NCBI RefSeq assembly: GCF_002307475.1
Contig: NZ_NTMH01000036.1
Location: forward strand, 124,001-188,000
Length of the DNA: 64,000 nt
Origin: Pantoea allii
GTDB taxonomy: Bacteria; Pseudomonadota; Gammaproteobacteria; Enterobacterales; Enterobacteriaceae
Direction: 5' to 3'
This document shows, one piece after another, positions 19,263-28,867 of this stretch; positions within the stretch are counted from its first letter, which is position 1, and the number at the start of each line of letters is the position of its first letter. The notes beneath the pieces are model-generated. The model did not search any database. It worked only from the letters and a program-made list of their open reading frames with translations, and had not been told where the DNA came from. Both the position numbers and the translations under genes were made by a program.

Positions 19263-20564
19263 TTAACGATCCCAGTAAGACTCTTCCAGACTGTCTTCCC
19301 GCTCGGGTAAACCGCGCGTCAGTCGGGGCGAGTGCTGATTCAGCACCTGATAACTGACCCGATTCGCATATTTACAGACCTGAGCCAGCGACGAATAGGT
19401 CAGATAAGCGCGCGCATGTTTACTGGAATTGGGCACATTACGGCGATGATAGTTATTTGCCGTAATATCGTGCAGTAACGCCGCGAGCGCGCCATCCCCT
19501 GCCCCGTTGGTATTCATTATCTTCTCCGGCCCGCCCATATAAGGGGCGATATGAGAGAAAATGCGTAACGGCTGCTGGCAATCCTGTTTGCGCATCGCGC
19601 GGCTAAATTCGTACAGGTTGAATTCTGCAATCGCGCCCGGCAAGAGCGGATGATTCGTTTTGCGCTTAAACGCATCTTCGGTATAACCGGCCATATACAA
19701 TCCGGTCGGTCCTGCGGTACACAACACCAGATCAACCCATTCCAGTGCGATATCCGATGCCAGCAGAGGATCGGCTTCGCCCGTCAGCGCCAGGGCTTCT
19801 TCTTCATTCATCGCCACAATAGAAACATGATCGCGCAGAAAATCGCGCCAGAACTGTGGATTGTCGCCAATCACATGTTTGGTGCCCAGCGTCAGTACCA
19901 CGGGCACGTTATGGCGCTTCGCGTATTCAATCGCTTTTAACGTTGCCTCTGGCATGGGCTCACCTGCTTCACAGCGGATGAGATAGGAGGTCAAGACCAG
20001 GGCAGAAGCGCCTGCGATAACGTCTTCCGGGACGTTTTCCGCCTTAAGCTGGTTCATTTGCCCGGGGCTGATGGCAAAGGTACGATCGCCCTGATCGCCA
20101 ATCAGCGTAAAGCAGCGACCTATCGCCCCGTCTACGCCCTGCAGATAGTTAAGGTCCATTCGGCTGGAGGTATTACAGAGATAACGGTAGGCATAACCGC
20201 CAATCTGGATATTGTTACACATCACGCCCAGCAGTACGGAACGGTCATCCGCCAGCACCGAGAAATTATGCAGCGTATTACCAATCGTGCCGCCCGCGAA
20301 CTGATGGGTCACCAGTTCGTCACGCATGAGTTCAGCATACAGCGCTTCCGCAACGGCATCGTCAATCACCAGCGAATGACCGGCGCTCAGGCCGTAGCGA
20401 ACAAGAAAAGCATCATCGACTTTAGCTTCGATATCGACCAGCGTCTGATCGATGCCGACCACCCAACTGCCGTCTTCACTATCAAACGGGGAGGACTGCA
20501 ACAGCGGATCGCGGGCGCTAACGGGGAAGTAGTGTTTGGATTTACGTTTGCCGGGAAATTTCAT
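19263..20564 (-). CDS. gsk: Inosine-guanosine kinase Gsk
   Basis: Phosphorylates inosine and guanosine for purine salvage. It has 433 residues against 434 in E. coli. PfkB/ribokinase fold: the N-terminal MKFPGKRKSKHYFP is diagnostic, QFAGGTIGNTLHN is the substrate glycine motif, and MNTNGAGDGALAALLHD holds the anion hole and the catalytic aspartate. The start at 20564 matches the E. coli N-terminus; the open frame to 20600 would add a hydrophobic stretch not found in the family. Downstream of adk on the same strand. Confidence 0.96.
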   Translation of the reverse strand: MKFPGKRKSKHYFPVSARDPLLQSSPFDSEDGSWVVGIDQTLVDIEAKVDDAFLVRYGLSAGHSLVIDDAVAEALYAELMRDELVTHQFAGGTIGNTLHNFSVLADDRSVLLGVMCNNIQIGGYAYRYLCNTSSRMDLNYLQGVDGAIGRCFTLIGDQGDRTFAISPGQMNQLKAENVPEDVIAGASALVLTSYLIRCEAGEPMPEATLKAIEYAKRHNVPVVLTLGTKHVIGDNPQFWRDFLRDHVSIVAMNEEEALALTGEADPLLASDIALEWVDLVLCTAGPTGLYMAGYTEDAFKRKTNHPLLPGAIAEFNLYEFSRAMRKQDCQQPLRIFSHIAPYMGGPEKIMNTNGAGDGALAALLHDITANNYHRRNVPNSSKHARAYLTYSSLAQVCKYANRVSYQVLNQHSPRLTRGLPEREDSLEESYWDR

Positions 20565-20621
20565 GGTAACTGCCGTGAGGAAAAACAGGCAGAGAAGCAT
20601 ATCACATTCTCTGCCATGACT

Positions 20622-20816
20622 TTAACGGCGCGCGTTGACCCATTGCATCATCATCTCAATGTGTTCTTCATCGGCATTCAGCACAGTGATATCTGCACGT
20701 TTCAACCCAACGCCGTGCATCACGTTTTCACTGCGCATCTCTTCAGGGTTGCCAGACTGCCTGCTGGCAAGCAGGACGCGTTCTGGCAACCCTAAATTGA
20801 CCCGTTGCTGCCGGGT
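20622..20816 (-). pseudogene. hemH: Remnant of the 3' end of ferrochelatase gene hemH
   Basis: A 64-codon stop-free frame ends at 20622 with ADITVLNADEEHIEMM followed by MQWVNARR. This aligns with the last 23 residues of E. coli HemH (LNA..EHIEMM...V.A.R, 13 of 23 identical by eye). The remnant sits exactly where hemH lies in E. coli, between adk and gsk. The upstream part of the frame does not resemble HemH and a stop closes it at 20819, so at least 90% of the gene is gone. The rest of 20565-20938 holds no gene. A working ferrochelatase must lie elsewhere. Confidence 0.65.
20746..20792. repeat. Nested inverted repeat within the hemH remnant
   Basis: GGGTTGCCAGA (20746-20756) and TCTGGCAACCC (20782-20792) form a perfect 11-bp dyad. 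Inside it CCTGC (20760) and GCAGG (20775) form a second stem around TGGCAA. It could fold as a long hairpin; no T-run follows on either strand. Confidence 0.6.
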
Positions 20817-20906
20817 TTATCTTGCTGATTATGATTTCTTGATGAGGGGAGGCGAGAAAACGAAGGGAATGGTCACGGAGAGGCAGGAGAGAAAAGCGAT
20901 GACGGC

Positions 20907-20931
20907 AAAAGGGGCCAGCGAACCCGGCCCC
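20907..20931 (-). terminator. Rho-independent terminator of adk
   Basis: On the reverse strand GGGGCC and GGCCCC form a stem with a 9-base loop followed by TTTT, just after the adk stop. Confidence 0.85.
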
Positions 20932-20938
20932 AATAAGC

Positions 20939-21640
<702 letters not shown>

Positions 21641-21823
21641 TTATGACCCGCCCATCACAAGAAAACGGCGGGTCAGGAAAAACTAGTGTACTGGCTTTAG
21701 CGCGCGATAGCAGTGCGTCAGGTCAGTCAAAGGCCATTTTCGGACTGGTGGCCGAAGCTGAAGGGATTTCGTGGCGTTTGCGCAACAAAAACGCTCACCG
21801 ACAGCCGACCAGCGTCGCAGAAA

Positions 21824-21851
21824 GAAAAAAACCGGTGAGGTTATCACCGGT
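21824..21851 (-). terminator. Rho-independent terminator of htpG
   Basis: ACCGGTGA and TCACCGGT flank a 5-base loop; flanking A and T tracts extend the stem, and a run of seven T follows on the reverse strand. Confidence 0.9.
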
Positions 21852-21860
21852 TTTATCGTT

Positions 21861-23735
21861 TTACGCCGTCAGTAACTGGTTCATACGGCGGATAAACTGG
21901 TTAGGATCGTCCAGCGTACCGCGCTCTGCCAGCAGTGCCTGATCCAGTAACAGCTCAATCCACTCACCAAAGCCAGTTTCATCCTGCGTCTCCGCCACGC
22001 GTTTCACCAACGGATGATCGGGATTGATTTCAAAGATGTATTTCACTTCTGGCACGTCCTGACCTGCTGCGGCGAACAGTTTAGCCATTTGGGTGGTCAT
22101 TTCGTTCGCATCCGTGGTCACAATCGCTGGCGTATCGGTCAGACGGTGCGTGAGGCGCACGTCTTTAATTCGCTCACCCAGCAAGGTCTTCACGCGCTCA
22201 ACAAACGGCTCCAGAGCTTTTTCGGCTTCTTTCTGCTCTTCCGTCTCTTCGTCAGCCAGTTTATCCAGCGTATCATCAGCTTTGCTGACAGACTGGAAGG
22301 TTTTACCGTCGAACTCGGTCAGGTAGCTCATCATCCACTCGTCAATGCGATCGGACAGCAGCAGAACTTCGATACCTTTCTTACGGAACAGCTCCAGATG
22401 CGGGCTGCTGTTAGCGGCGGCATAGCTGTCGGCCGTGATGTAGTAGATCTTCTCCTGTCCTTCTACCATGCGGCTGACGTAGTCTTCCAGCGAGACAGTT
22501 TGCGCCGCGCCTTCGCTTTGGGTACTGGCAAAGCGCAGCAGTTTGGCAATCGCTTCTTTGTTTGCGTGATCTTCCGCCGGACCTTCTTTCAACACCAGAC
22601 CGAATTCTTTCCAGAACGTCTGGTATTTCTCGCTATCGTCTTTCGCCAGTTTATCCAGCATCTGAAGAACACGTTTGGTCAGCGCGCCACGCAGGCTCTG
22701 GGTTACGCGGCTGTCCTGCAGGATTTCACGCGATACGTTAAGCGGCAGATCGTTTGAGTCAATCAGGCCACGCACGAAGCGCAGGTAATTCGGCATAAAC
22801 TGCTCAGCGTCATCCATGATAAACACGCGCTGCACGTAAAGCTTCAGGCCGTGTTTATGATCGCGGTTCCACATGTCAAAGGGCGCGCGGGCCGGGATGT
22901 AAAGCAGGCTGGTGTACTCCTGTTTACCTTCTACGCGGTTGTGGCTCCAGATAGCCGGGTCGCTGAAATCGTGGGCGATGTGTTTATAAAACTCGTTGTA
23001 CTCTTCATCGCTGATTTCTGATTTGTTGCGGGTCCACAGTGCCTGGGCTTTATTGATTTTCTCCCAGGTGGTGGTGCCGGTTTCTTCATCTTTGCTTTCG
23101 ATTTCTACCGGCAGGGCGATGTGATCGGAGTATTTTCCAATAATATTGCGGACGCGCCAGCTGTCGAGGAACTCATCTTCGCCTTCGCGCAGGTGCAGGG
23201 TAATTTCAGTACCGCGCTCGGCTTTGCTGATATCGGCAATGGTGTAATCCCCTTCGCCAGCCGATTCCCAGAAAACGGCTTCGTCTTCTGCCGCGCCCGC
23301 CGCACGGGTGCGCACAGAGACTTTATCTGCGACGATAAATGCAGAGTAGAAACCCACACCAAACTGACCAATCAGTTGGCTGTCTTTTGCCTGGTCTGAA
23401 CCCAGAGATTCCAGGAAGGATTTGGTGCCTGACTTAGCAATGGTTCCCAGGTTTTCAATCACTTCATCACGACGCATGCCGATACCGTTATCGCTGAGCG
23501 TAATGGTCCGGTTGTCCTTATCCACAGAGAGACGCACACGCAGGTCGCCATCGCCTTCATACAGGCTGGCATCAGACAGCGCGCGGAAGCGCAGTTTATC
23601 TGCCGCATCCGAAGCATTGGAAATCAGCTCACGCAGGAAAATCTCTTTGTTTGAATAGAGAGAATGGATCATCAGGTGCAGAAGTTGTTTTACCTCTGAC
23701 TGAAAGCCACGAGTCTCTTGTCCTTTCATGGTCAT
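21861..23735 (-). CDS. htpG: Hsp90-family chaperone HtpG
   Basis: Cytosolic ATP-dependent chaperone dimer cooperating with DnaK. It has 624 residues. The N-terminal GHKL ATPase shows [16 protein letters not shown], the glycine motif DNGIGM and [11 protein letters not shown]; middle and C-terminal dimerisation domains follow. The ATG at 23735 has a well-spaced GAGGT; an internal ATG at 23729 (MKGQETRG) matches the E. coli annotated start, so two codons are uncertain. A sigma-32 promoter lies directly upstream. Confidence 0.97.
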   Translation of the reverse strand: MTMKGQETRGFQSEVKQLLHLMIHSLYSNKEIFLRELISNASDAADKLRFRALSDASLYEGDGDLRVRLSVDKDNRTITLSDNGIGMRRDEVIENLGTIAKSGTKSFLESLGSDQAKDSQLIGQFGVGFYSAFIVADKVSVRTRAAGAAEDEAVFWESAGEGDYTIADISKAERGTEITLHLREGEDEFLDSWRVRNIIGKYSDHIALPVEIESKDEETGTTTWEKINKAQALWTRNKSEISDEEYNEFYKHIAHDFSDPAIWSHNRVEGKQEYTSLLYIPARAPFDMWNRDHKHGLKLYVQRVFIMDDAEQFMPNYLRFVRGLIDSNDLPLNVSREILQDSRVTQSLRGALTKRVLQMLDKLAKDDSEKYQTFWKEFGLVLKEGPAEDHANKEAIAKLLRFASTQSEGAAQTVSLEDYVSRMVEGQEKIYYITADSYAAANSSPHLELFRKKGIEVLLLSDRIDEWMMSYLTEFDGKTFQSVSKADDTLDKLADEETEEQKEAEKALEPFVERVKTLLGERIKDVRLTHRLTDTPAIVTTDANEMTTQMAKLFAAAGQDVPEVKYIFEINPDHPLVKRVAETQDETGFGEWIELLLDQALLAERGTLDDPNQFIRRMNQLLTA

Positions 23736-23776
23736 TGCTACCTCAACAGAATCAGATTTAACGAACGTTGAGGAGG

Positions 23777-23804
23777 ATGTGGGGATAAATGAGAGGTTTT
23801 CAAG
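23777..23804 (-). promoter_or_regulatory. Sigma-32 heat-shock promoter of htpG
   Basis: On the reverse strand CTTGAA (23804-23799) and CCCCACAT (23784-23777) are 14 bases apart, matching the sigma-32 consensus CTTGAA-N13-15-CCCCATNT. It starts about 40 bases before the htpG ATG. Confidence 0.88.
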
Positions 23805-23827
23805 CCGGTGTCTTTCACAACACCGGC
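23804..23827 (-). terminator. Hairpin after recR
   Basis: GCCGGTGT and ACACCGGC form an 8-bp stem with an 8-base loop directly after the recR stop. The tail is TTGAAAA, which is the htpG -35 element, so the hairpin base and the promoter share bases. Confidence 0.6.
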
Positions 23828-23833
23828 AAGCGT

Positions 23834-24439
23834 TTAAAATTTAATCTTTTGCCGACCGGCCAGCGAGTGGGACAGCGTGGTGCCATCCACCATTTCCAGC
23901 TCACCGCCCATCGGAACCCCATGCGCAATACGGGTGGCATCAACGCCATACTGACCGCACAATTCAGCGATGTAGTTCGCGGTGGCTTCGCCTTCCACGG
24001 TAGGATTGGTGGCCAGAATCACTTCATGAAGCGTTTCTTTTTCCAGCCGTTGTTCCAGTCGGTCAAGACCGATATCGCCCGGACCAATGCCGTCAAGCGG
24101 CGAAAGATGGCCCATTAACACGAAATAACGGCCGGCAAATTGCCCGGTTTGCTCAATAGCATGGATGTCGGCCGGACTTTCCACCACGCAGATTTGACCA
24201 TTTTGCTGACGCCGTGGATTGGCGCAAATGGTACAGATTTCCTGCTCGGTGAAGGTGCGGCAATCGGCACAGTGGCCGATTTCCGACATGGCCCGGGTCA
24301 GTGCCTGCGCCAGCCGCATTCCGCCACTCCGATCGCGCTGTAGCAGTTGAAACGCCATGCGTTGTGCCGACTTAGGCCCAACGCCGGGTAAACAGCGCAA
24401 TGACTCCATTAATGACTCTAGCAGTGGGCTGGTTTGCAT
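23834..24439 (-). CDS. recR: Recombination mediator RecR
   Basis: Acts with RecF and RecO to load RecA on gapped DNA. It has 201 residues as in E. coli. An N-terminal helix-hairpin-helix ([13 protein letters not shown]), a C4 zinc finger (CADC...CTIC) at about residues 57-72, and a Toprim domain ([27 protein letters not shown]) are visible in order. Its start shares one base with the ybaB stop, giving the conserved dnaX-ybaB-recR operon. Confidence 0.98.
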   Translation of the reverse strand: MQTSPLLESLMESLRCLPGVGPKSAQRMAFQLLQRDRSGGMRLAQALTRAMSEIGHCADCRTFTEQEICTICANPRRQQNGQICVVESPADIHAIEQTGQFAGRYFVLMGHLSPLDGIGPGDIGLDRLEQRLEKETLHEVILATNPTVEGEATANYIAELCGQYGVDATRIAHGVPMGGELEMVDGTTLSHSLAGRQKIKF

Positions 24440-24768
24440 CAGAACGGCATCTTGAAGCCTGGTGGCAGCTGCATACCTGAAGAGACAGAGGCCATTTTCT
24501 CTTTCTGCACTTCATCAATGCGGCGAGCGGCGTCGTTGAACGCGGCGGCAATCAGGTCTTCCAGCATATCTTTGTCGTCCTCAAGCAGGCTCGGATCGAC
24601 TTCTACCCGGCGGCAGTTATGGGCACCGTTGATCGTGACCTTAACCATGCCAGCACCTGATTCACCCGTGACTTCCAGGGCGGCAATTTCTTCCTGAACC
24701 TGGGCCATTTTGTCTTGCATCTGCTGGGCCTGTTTCATCAGGTTGCCCAATCCGCCTTTACCAAACAT
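24439..24768 (-). CDS. ybaB: Nucleoid-associated protein YbaB/EbfC
   Basis: Small DNA-binding dimer (109 residues, same as E. coli), with a Met/Gln-rich N-terminal helix ([16 protein letters not shown]) and a beta-sheet core containing [21 protein letters not shown]. It sits between dnaX and recR in the same operon as in nearly all enterobacteria. The homologues bind DNA with mild sequence preference and affect nucleoid shape; the exact role is unsettled. Confidence 0.96.
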   Translation of the reverse strand: MFGKGGLGNLMKQAQQMQDKMAQVQEEIAALEVTGESGAGMVKVTINGAHNCRRVEVDPSLLEDDKDMLEDLIAAAFNDAARRIDEVQKEKMASVSSGMQLPPGFKMPF

Positions 24769-24824
24769 AGTTTTCTCTCTCTGCTGAGGCTACAACGCGG
24801 TTTATTCAGACCGTTGCAGCGTGT

Positions 24825-26798
24825 TCAAACGGGTCGAATGCTTTCCTCATCCAAATCGGCATCAAAAAAGCGACGAAGGGTTTGAATGTGGGTGTCACTC
24901 AAGATTGACTGACGCGCCTGCGCCAGCTTCTCTTCATAAATGGCCTGACGCCACTCCAGTGGCGTCAATACCGTAGAATTATCGTCTTCAATTACCGACA
25001 GTTCAACCTGATGCCCTGCTGCCTGACTCAATGCGGCGCTCAGGGCCTGCTGCGCCGACGCAGAATTCAGGTGGCGCTGGCTGGAGCGTAAATGCAGGCA
25101 AATGCCGTTATCCGTGGTTTCTTTCCATGCATTCAGTGCCAGTTGCTGAACCAGCTTAGGCAGCGGTAAACCTGCGACTTCTGCCGCCCATTCATCTCGC
25201 TGCTGGGCTTCCTCCGCCAACCGCGCGGCCAGCTCAGGATTTTTCTCATGCTCAAGCGCAGAACGCAAGGCTTTTGGCGTCGCGACCGGCTCGACGACGA
25301 CCTCGGTCACCGGCGTTTGCGCTTTCCAGCGGTATGCCTCTTTTTTTACCGGTGCCGCAGGCGCGCTGTCACGCACGCGCTGCTGGCTACGTTCGGTAAC
25401 AGAGGCCAGTCGTTCCAGCGCGGAGTTGGCCGGCCGCGCACCTGGCGCTGCCGGCTCACTCTTTTTTGCTTTGTTTGCTCCCTGGCGCAGCAACTGGGTG
25501 CGCGCCTGCAGGAGCTGGCTGGTGGAACTGGATAGTGAGGGATCGGGCGACGCAGGCGGCACAGCCTGCTGAGTGACAGCCGGTTCCGGTGCTGCCATTT
25601 GCGGCTGCGCGGCGGGCGTTTTCTCTGTAGGTTGAGCCGCCACAGTCTGCACTGGTGCCGGGGCAGACTGCGCGGTCAGCGTAGGACGCGCAACCGGTTC
25701 GGCGATTGCCGCCTTAGGATGAAACGCCAGTGCACGCAACAGCGTCATCTCGATGCCCATGCGCCGATCGGGCGCGAGTGGTAAATCTTTGCGCCCCATA
25801 AGCAGAGTTTGGTAATACAGTTGAAGATCGGCCGGTGGCACGGCACGCGCCAGTTCACGCAGGCGCAGCGCATTACTCTCTTCGTCGTCATTGAGCGACG
25901 CAGGCAGTAGCTGCACCATAGCAATGCGGTGCAGCAGGCGCAGCATCTCAACCAACAATGCTTCCCACTCAACGCCGCGTGATGCCGCCTGGGCCAACAG
26001 CGCCATCATGTGCTCTCCGTTGCCTTCAACCACCGCTTCAAGCAGACCCAGCGGCTGTTCATCGTCAAGCGTACCCAGCATCGTACCCACGGTGGCGCTG
26101 GTCACGCTGCCCTCGCCCATCGCAATCGCCTGATCGGTGAGGCTTAACGCATCACGCATACTGCCATCGGCGGCTCTGGCAAGCAGTTGCAGGGCACGCG
26201 GCTCACGCGAGATCTGCTCCTGCTCTAAAACACGATCCAACTGCTGGCGAATCTGATCGACGTCGAGCGCTTTGAGATGAAACTGGAGACAGCGCGACAG
26301 AATCGTCACCGGCAGCTTCTGGGGATCGGTGGTCGCCAGCAAAAACTTAACGTGTGAAGGCGGTTCTTCCAGGGTTTTCAGCAGCGCATTAAAGCTGTGG
26401 CGCGACAGCATGTGCACTTCATCGATCAGGTAGACCTTGAAGCGGCCACGCGCTGGCGCGTACTGCACGTTGTCGAGCAGATCGCGCGTGTCTTCAACTT
26501 TGGTGCGCGAGGCGGCATCAATTTCAATTAAATCGACAAAACGCCCCTGCTCAATCTCGCGACAGTTATCGCACCGGCCGCACGGCGTGGCGGTAATGCC
26601 CGTTTCGCAGTTAAGGCCTTTCGCCAGCAGACGGGCAATGGTCGTTTTCCCTACGCCCCGCGTGCCGGAGAAGAGATAAGCATGATGGATGCGTCCCAGA
26701 GACAATCCATTCGCCAGCGCCGTCAGAACGTGTTCCTGACCGACAACATCAGCAAACGCCTGTGGACGCCATTTTCGGGCAAGTACCTGATAGCTCAT
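24825..26798 (-). CDS. dnaX: DNA polymerase III tau/gamma subunits DnaX
   Basis: Clamp-loader ATPase; tau (657 residues here, 643 in E. coli) also binds polymerase core and DnaB. Visible are the P-loop GTRGVGKT (about 45-52), the zinc module CETGITATPCGRCDNC, Walker B LIDEVHMLS, sensor LSRC, then a Pro/Ala/Gln-rich linker (about 370-500) longer than in E. coli and the tau-specific C-terminal domains. The start at 26798 (MSYQVLARKWRP) matches E. coli; the frame stays open to 26846. A frameshift signal makes the shorter gamma form (see 25456). Confidence 0.97.
   Translation of the reverse strand: MSYQVLARKWRPQAFADVVGQEHVLTALANGLSLGRIHHAYLFSGTRGVGKTTIARLLAKGLNCETGITATPCGRCDNCREIEQGRFVDLIEIDAASRTKVEDTRDLLDNVQYAPARGRFKVYLIDEVHMLSRHSFNALLKTLEEPPSHVKFLLATTDPQKLPVTILSRCLQFHLKALDVDQIRQQLDRVLEQEQISREPRALQLLARAADGSMRDALSLTDQAIAMGEGSVTSATVGTMLGTLDDEQPLGLLEAVVEGNGEHMMALLAQAASRGVEWEALLVEMLRLLHRIAMVQLLPASLNDDEESNALRLRELARAVPPADLQLYYQTLLMGRKDLPLAPDRRMGIEMTLLRALAFHPKAAIAEPVARPTLTAQSAPAPVQTVAAQPTEKTPAAQPQMAAPEPAVTQQAVPPASPDPSLSSSTSQLLQARTQLLRQGANKAKKSEPAAPGARPANSALERLASVTERSQQRVRDSAPAAPVKKEAYRWKAQTPVTEVVVEPVATPKALRSALEHEKNPELAARLAEEAQQRDEWAAEVAGLPLPKLVQQLALNAWKETTDNGICLHLRSSQRHLNSASAQQALSAALSQAAGHQVELSVIEDDNSTVLTPLEWRQAIYEEKLAQARQSILSDTHIQTLRRFFDADLDEESIRPV
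25456..25467 (-). promoter_or_regulatory. Programmed -1 frameshift signal in dnaX (gamma subunit)
   Basis: On the reverse strand the heptamer AAAAAAG (25467-25461) lies in the phase A AAA AAG. A -1 slip reads GAG then TGA (25458-25456), giving a gamma protein of 447 residues. The Shine-Dalgarno-like stimulator AGGGAG lies just upstream and a GC-rich hairpin (GCCGGC ... GCCGGC) just downstream. All three elements match the known E. coli dnaX signal. Confidence 0.93.
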
Positions 26799-26923
26799 GT
26801 GGTTTCGACGAATTTGGATGGAAATGTGAGCGCAGACGCACTGCAACCCCTGTATATGATTGCAGTAGTCTACCAGCTACGCTTTCACCTATCACTCGTT
26901 ATCTTGAACAGGGAAAGATGAAC

Positions 26924-26945
26924 GGCCTCAGCAGATTGTGAGGCC
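26924..26945 (-). terminator. Hairpin after apt
   Basis: GGCCTCA and TGAGGCC form a 7-bp stem with an 8-base loop between apt and dnaX; only a short imperfect T-rich tail follows on the reverse strand. Confidence 0.55.
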
Positions 26946-26956
26946 ATAAGCGAGGC

Positions 26957-27508
26957 TTAGTGGCCGGGGAAATTGACCAGGCTGTAGCTGTCAACGCCCA
27001 GCGCCTTGAGACGTGCTTCACCTGCCAGATCGAACAGGTTGATAATAAATGCCGCATCTTTAACTTCACCGCCGGCACGACGAATCAGTTTGATGGTCGC
27101 TTCGAGCGTTCCGCCGGTGGCGAGAAGGTCGTCGACCACCAGCACCACATCGCCTGGCTGGATAGCATCTTTGTGCAATTCCAGCCGATCGGTGCCGTAC
27201 TCCAGCTCGTAAGCTTCGCTGTAGGTTTCACGTGGCAGTTTGCCCGGCTTGCGTACCGGTACAAAACCCAGTTCCAGCCCCAAAGCAACCGGTGCCCCGA
27301 ACAGGAAACCGCGCGCTTCCGTGCCGACCACTTTGGTGATGCCTTTATTACGGTACCGTTCCACCAGCAGTGAGATAGACGCCGCATAGGCGACAGGATC
27401 TTCCAACAGGCTGGTGACGTCACGGAAAAGAATACCCGGCTTCGGGTAATCAGGAATACTTTTGATACTGTTTTTAATCAGTTCAAGCTGCTGCGCAGTG
27501 TCGGTCAT
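26957..27508 (-). CDS. apt: Adenine phosphoribosyltransferase
   Basis: Salvages adenine with PRPP to AMP in the cytosol. It has 183 residues, same as E. coli. The PRPP motif [13 protein letters not shown] is at about residues 121-133, the flexible loop [11 protein letters not shown] at about 83-93, and the base-binding EARGFLFG at about 63-70. The start at 27508 gives [20 protein letters not shown], matching the family; the frame is open to 27565 without homology. It lies upstream of dnaX as in E. coli. Confidence 0.97.
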   Translation of the reverse strand: MTDTAQQLELIKNSIKSIPDYPKPGILFRDVTSLLEDPVAYAASISLLVERYRNKGITKVVGTEARGFLFGAPVALGLELGFVPVRKPGKLPRETYSEAYELEYGTDRLELHKDAIQPGDVVLVVDDLLATGGTLEATIKLIRRAGGEVKDAAFIINLFDLAGEARLKALGVDSYSLVNFPGH

Positions 27509-27658
27509 AATCTTAAGCCTGGTAAAAAAATTCTGTTCTGTTTTGCGCAGCTTCAATAGCGCCAATACCGGGGTAAAGGCTCAGCGGAGATACATCAATA
27601 ATGGGAAGCTACGCACGAAGAGGCCCAAATCTAAGCAAATGGCCAGCTAATTGCAACT

Positions 27659-28048
27659 TTATCGCGGTGGTAAGGGTTCATCCGCTGTTTCTGCCACCAC
27701 CGGAATACGCCACATAAACAGCAATAGCAGACACAACATGATGAGTAGCATGATACGTACCCACCACAGCGGCACCAGCCAGAGCGAAACCGCAAAGGTC
27801 ACCACAATCAGAAGCATCGCCCGGCTTTTTGCACCAGGCGGCATGCCACGGTGTTGTTGCCAGTGCCGGATATAACGGCCAAAAGGGGATGACCAGAGCA
27901 GCCAGTGATGAAAACGGGGAGAAGAACGCGCAAAACACCAGGCCGCCAACAGCATAAATGGCGTGGTAGGTAATAAAGGTAATACAATGCCCAGTATGCC
28001 AAGCACAATCGCCAGCCAGCCAAGGGTTAATAACACAATGCGTTGCAT
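27659..28048 (-). CDS. ybaN: DUF454 inner-membrane protein YbaN
   Basis: 129-residue protein with helices at about residues 4-40 and two more in the region 78-115. The DUF454 signature GILGIVLPLLPTTPFMLLAAWCFARSS (shown here only by its core LPLLPTTPF, residues 22-30) is present. Function unknown. It lies upstream of apt on the same strand and is divergent from priC, as in E. coli. Confidence 0.9.
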   Translation of the reverse strand: MQRIVLLTLGWLAIVLGILGIVLPLLPTTPFMLLAAWCFARSSPRFHHWLLWSSPFGRYIRHWQQHRGMPPGAKSRAMLLIVVTFAVSLWLVPLWWVRIMLLIMLCLLLLFMWRIPVVAETADEPLPPR

Positions 28049-28105
28049 AAAGGTCGCTCAGCGCGTTTCCAGTCCCATAACCTTAGCATACCTGAGTGCC
28101 GGGCG

Positions 28106-28636
28106 ATGAGTAACGCCACGGCATCACAACGACTGCTTAACTGCATTGTGGCTCTGCGCCAGGATATCGCGCGCCAGCCAGATGGGCGCTGCCGTTCACC
28201 CCGCTTTGACAGCCAGCTCTTTACCACTAAAGGCACCCGGCTGGCGGATTATTTGCAGGAGATAGAACAAAACTACCAGCGCCTTTGCCAGCACAGCGGT
28301 GACGTCGATCGCAGCCAGTGGCTGGCAAGCCATTTGGTGGATCAGATTGCCGCGCTACAACGCGAAGCCAGCACACAGCAGTTGCGCAGCCGACAGGAAC
28401 GCGCCCAGCCCTCATCGCGGCAGTTAAAATATCAGGAATACTGCGAATATGCGCGTCGACTGCAGGAGATGATTGATCAGCGTGAACAGCGAATGGCCCA
28501 GGCAGAAACGCTGGCGGTCCAGCAGCAGTTGAAGAAAGACCTGGAGGTGCTGGAAGGTCGGATGGCACGCTGTAAACAGGCTATTCGTTCAGTGGAATGG
28601 GCGATGTCGTTATCAAACAGCCCCTTTAGCAGTTAA
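28106..28636 (+). CDS. priC: Primosomal replication protein N'' PriC
   Basis: Helps restart stalled replication forks by loading DnaB at gapped forks. It has 176 residues against 175. It is rich in Arg, Gln and Glu with helical segments; ARCKQAIRSVEWAMS near the C-terminus resembles the E. coli ARCRHALEKIE segment. I chose the ATG at 28106 on length; the ribosome binding site is weak and the frame is open to 28043. Similarity to E. coli PriC is modest, and context (ybaN-priC-ybaM) supports the call. Confidence 0.85.
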   Translation: MSNATASQRLLNCIVALRQDIARQPDGRCRSPRFDSQLFTTKGTRLADYLQEIEQNYQRLCQHSGDVDRSQWLASHLVDQIAALQREASTQQLRSRQERAQPSSRQLKYQEYCEYARRLQEMIDQREQRMAQAETLAVQQQLKKDLEVLEGRMARCKQAIRSVEWAMSLSNSPFSS

Positions 28637-28711
28637 TGCGCTATCTTTGCTGGACGGTATTCCCAGATGGCACGCTTATCTGGCCCATGATACAACTGCT
28701 CTGGAGGAAAG

Positions 28712-28867
28712 ATGTCCCTGGATACGGCACCTGAAGAGGTCAAGCTGGCAGTGGATTTAATTCAGCTTTTTGAAGAAAATCAGCTCGCTGTAGAAACCGT
28801 GCTGTCTGCATTAGCCATTGTTCAGCGCGATTATGAAAGGAAGCGTGACGCGCAGCGTAAAGATTAA
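28712..28867 (+). CDS. ybaM: Small DUF2496 protein YbaM
   Basis: 51-residue acidic, helical protein (E. coli 53). The core [17 protein letters not shown] (residues 8-24) and [10 protein letters not shown] match YbaM closely. A strong GGAGG lies 7 bases before the ATG. Function unknown. Its stop overlaps the end of the convergent acrR by three to four bases; in E. coli mscK lies between them. Confidence 0.92.
   Translation: MSLDTAPEEVKLAVDLIQLFEENQLAVETVLSALAIVQRDYERKRDAQRKD

Noticed and set aside
20058..20795. 245-codon open frame antisense to gsk
   Set aside because: It mirrors the gsk coding strand and the hemH remnant; no homology or start signal.
21643..21942. 99-codon forward ORF between adk and htpG
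   Set aside because: It runs through the htpG terminator and into htpG antisense; no homology and no ribosome binding site.
22014..22757. 247-codon open frame antisense to htpG
   Set aside because: Shadow frame within htpG, low-complexity Phe/Gln-rich product.
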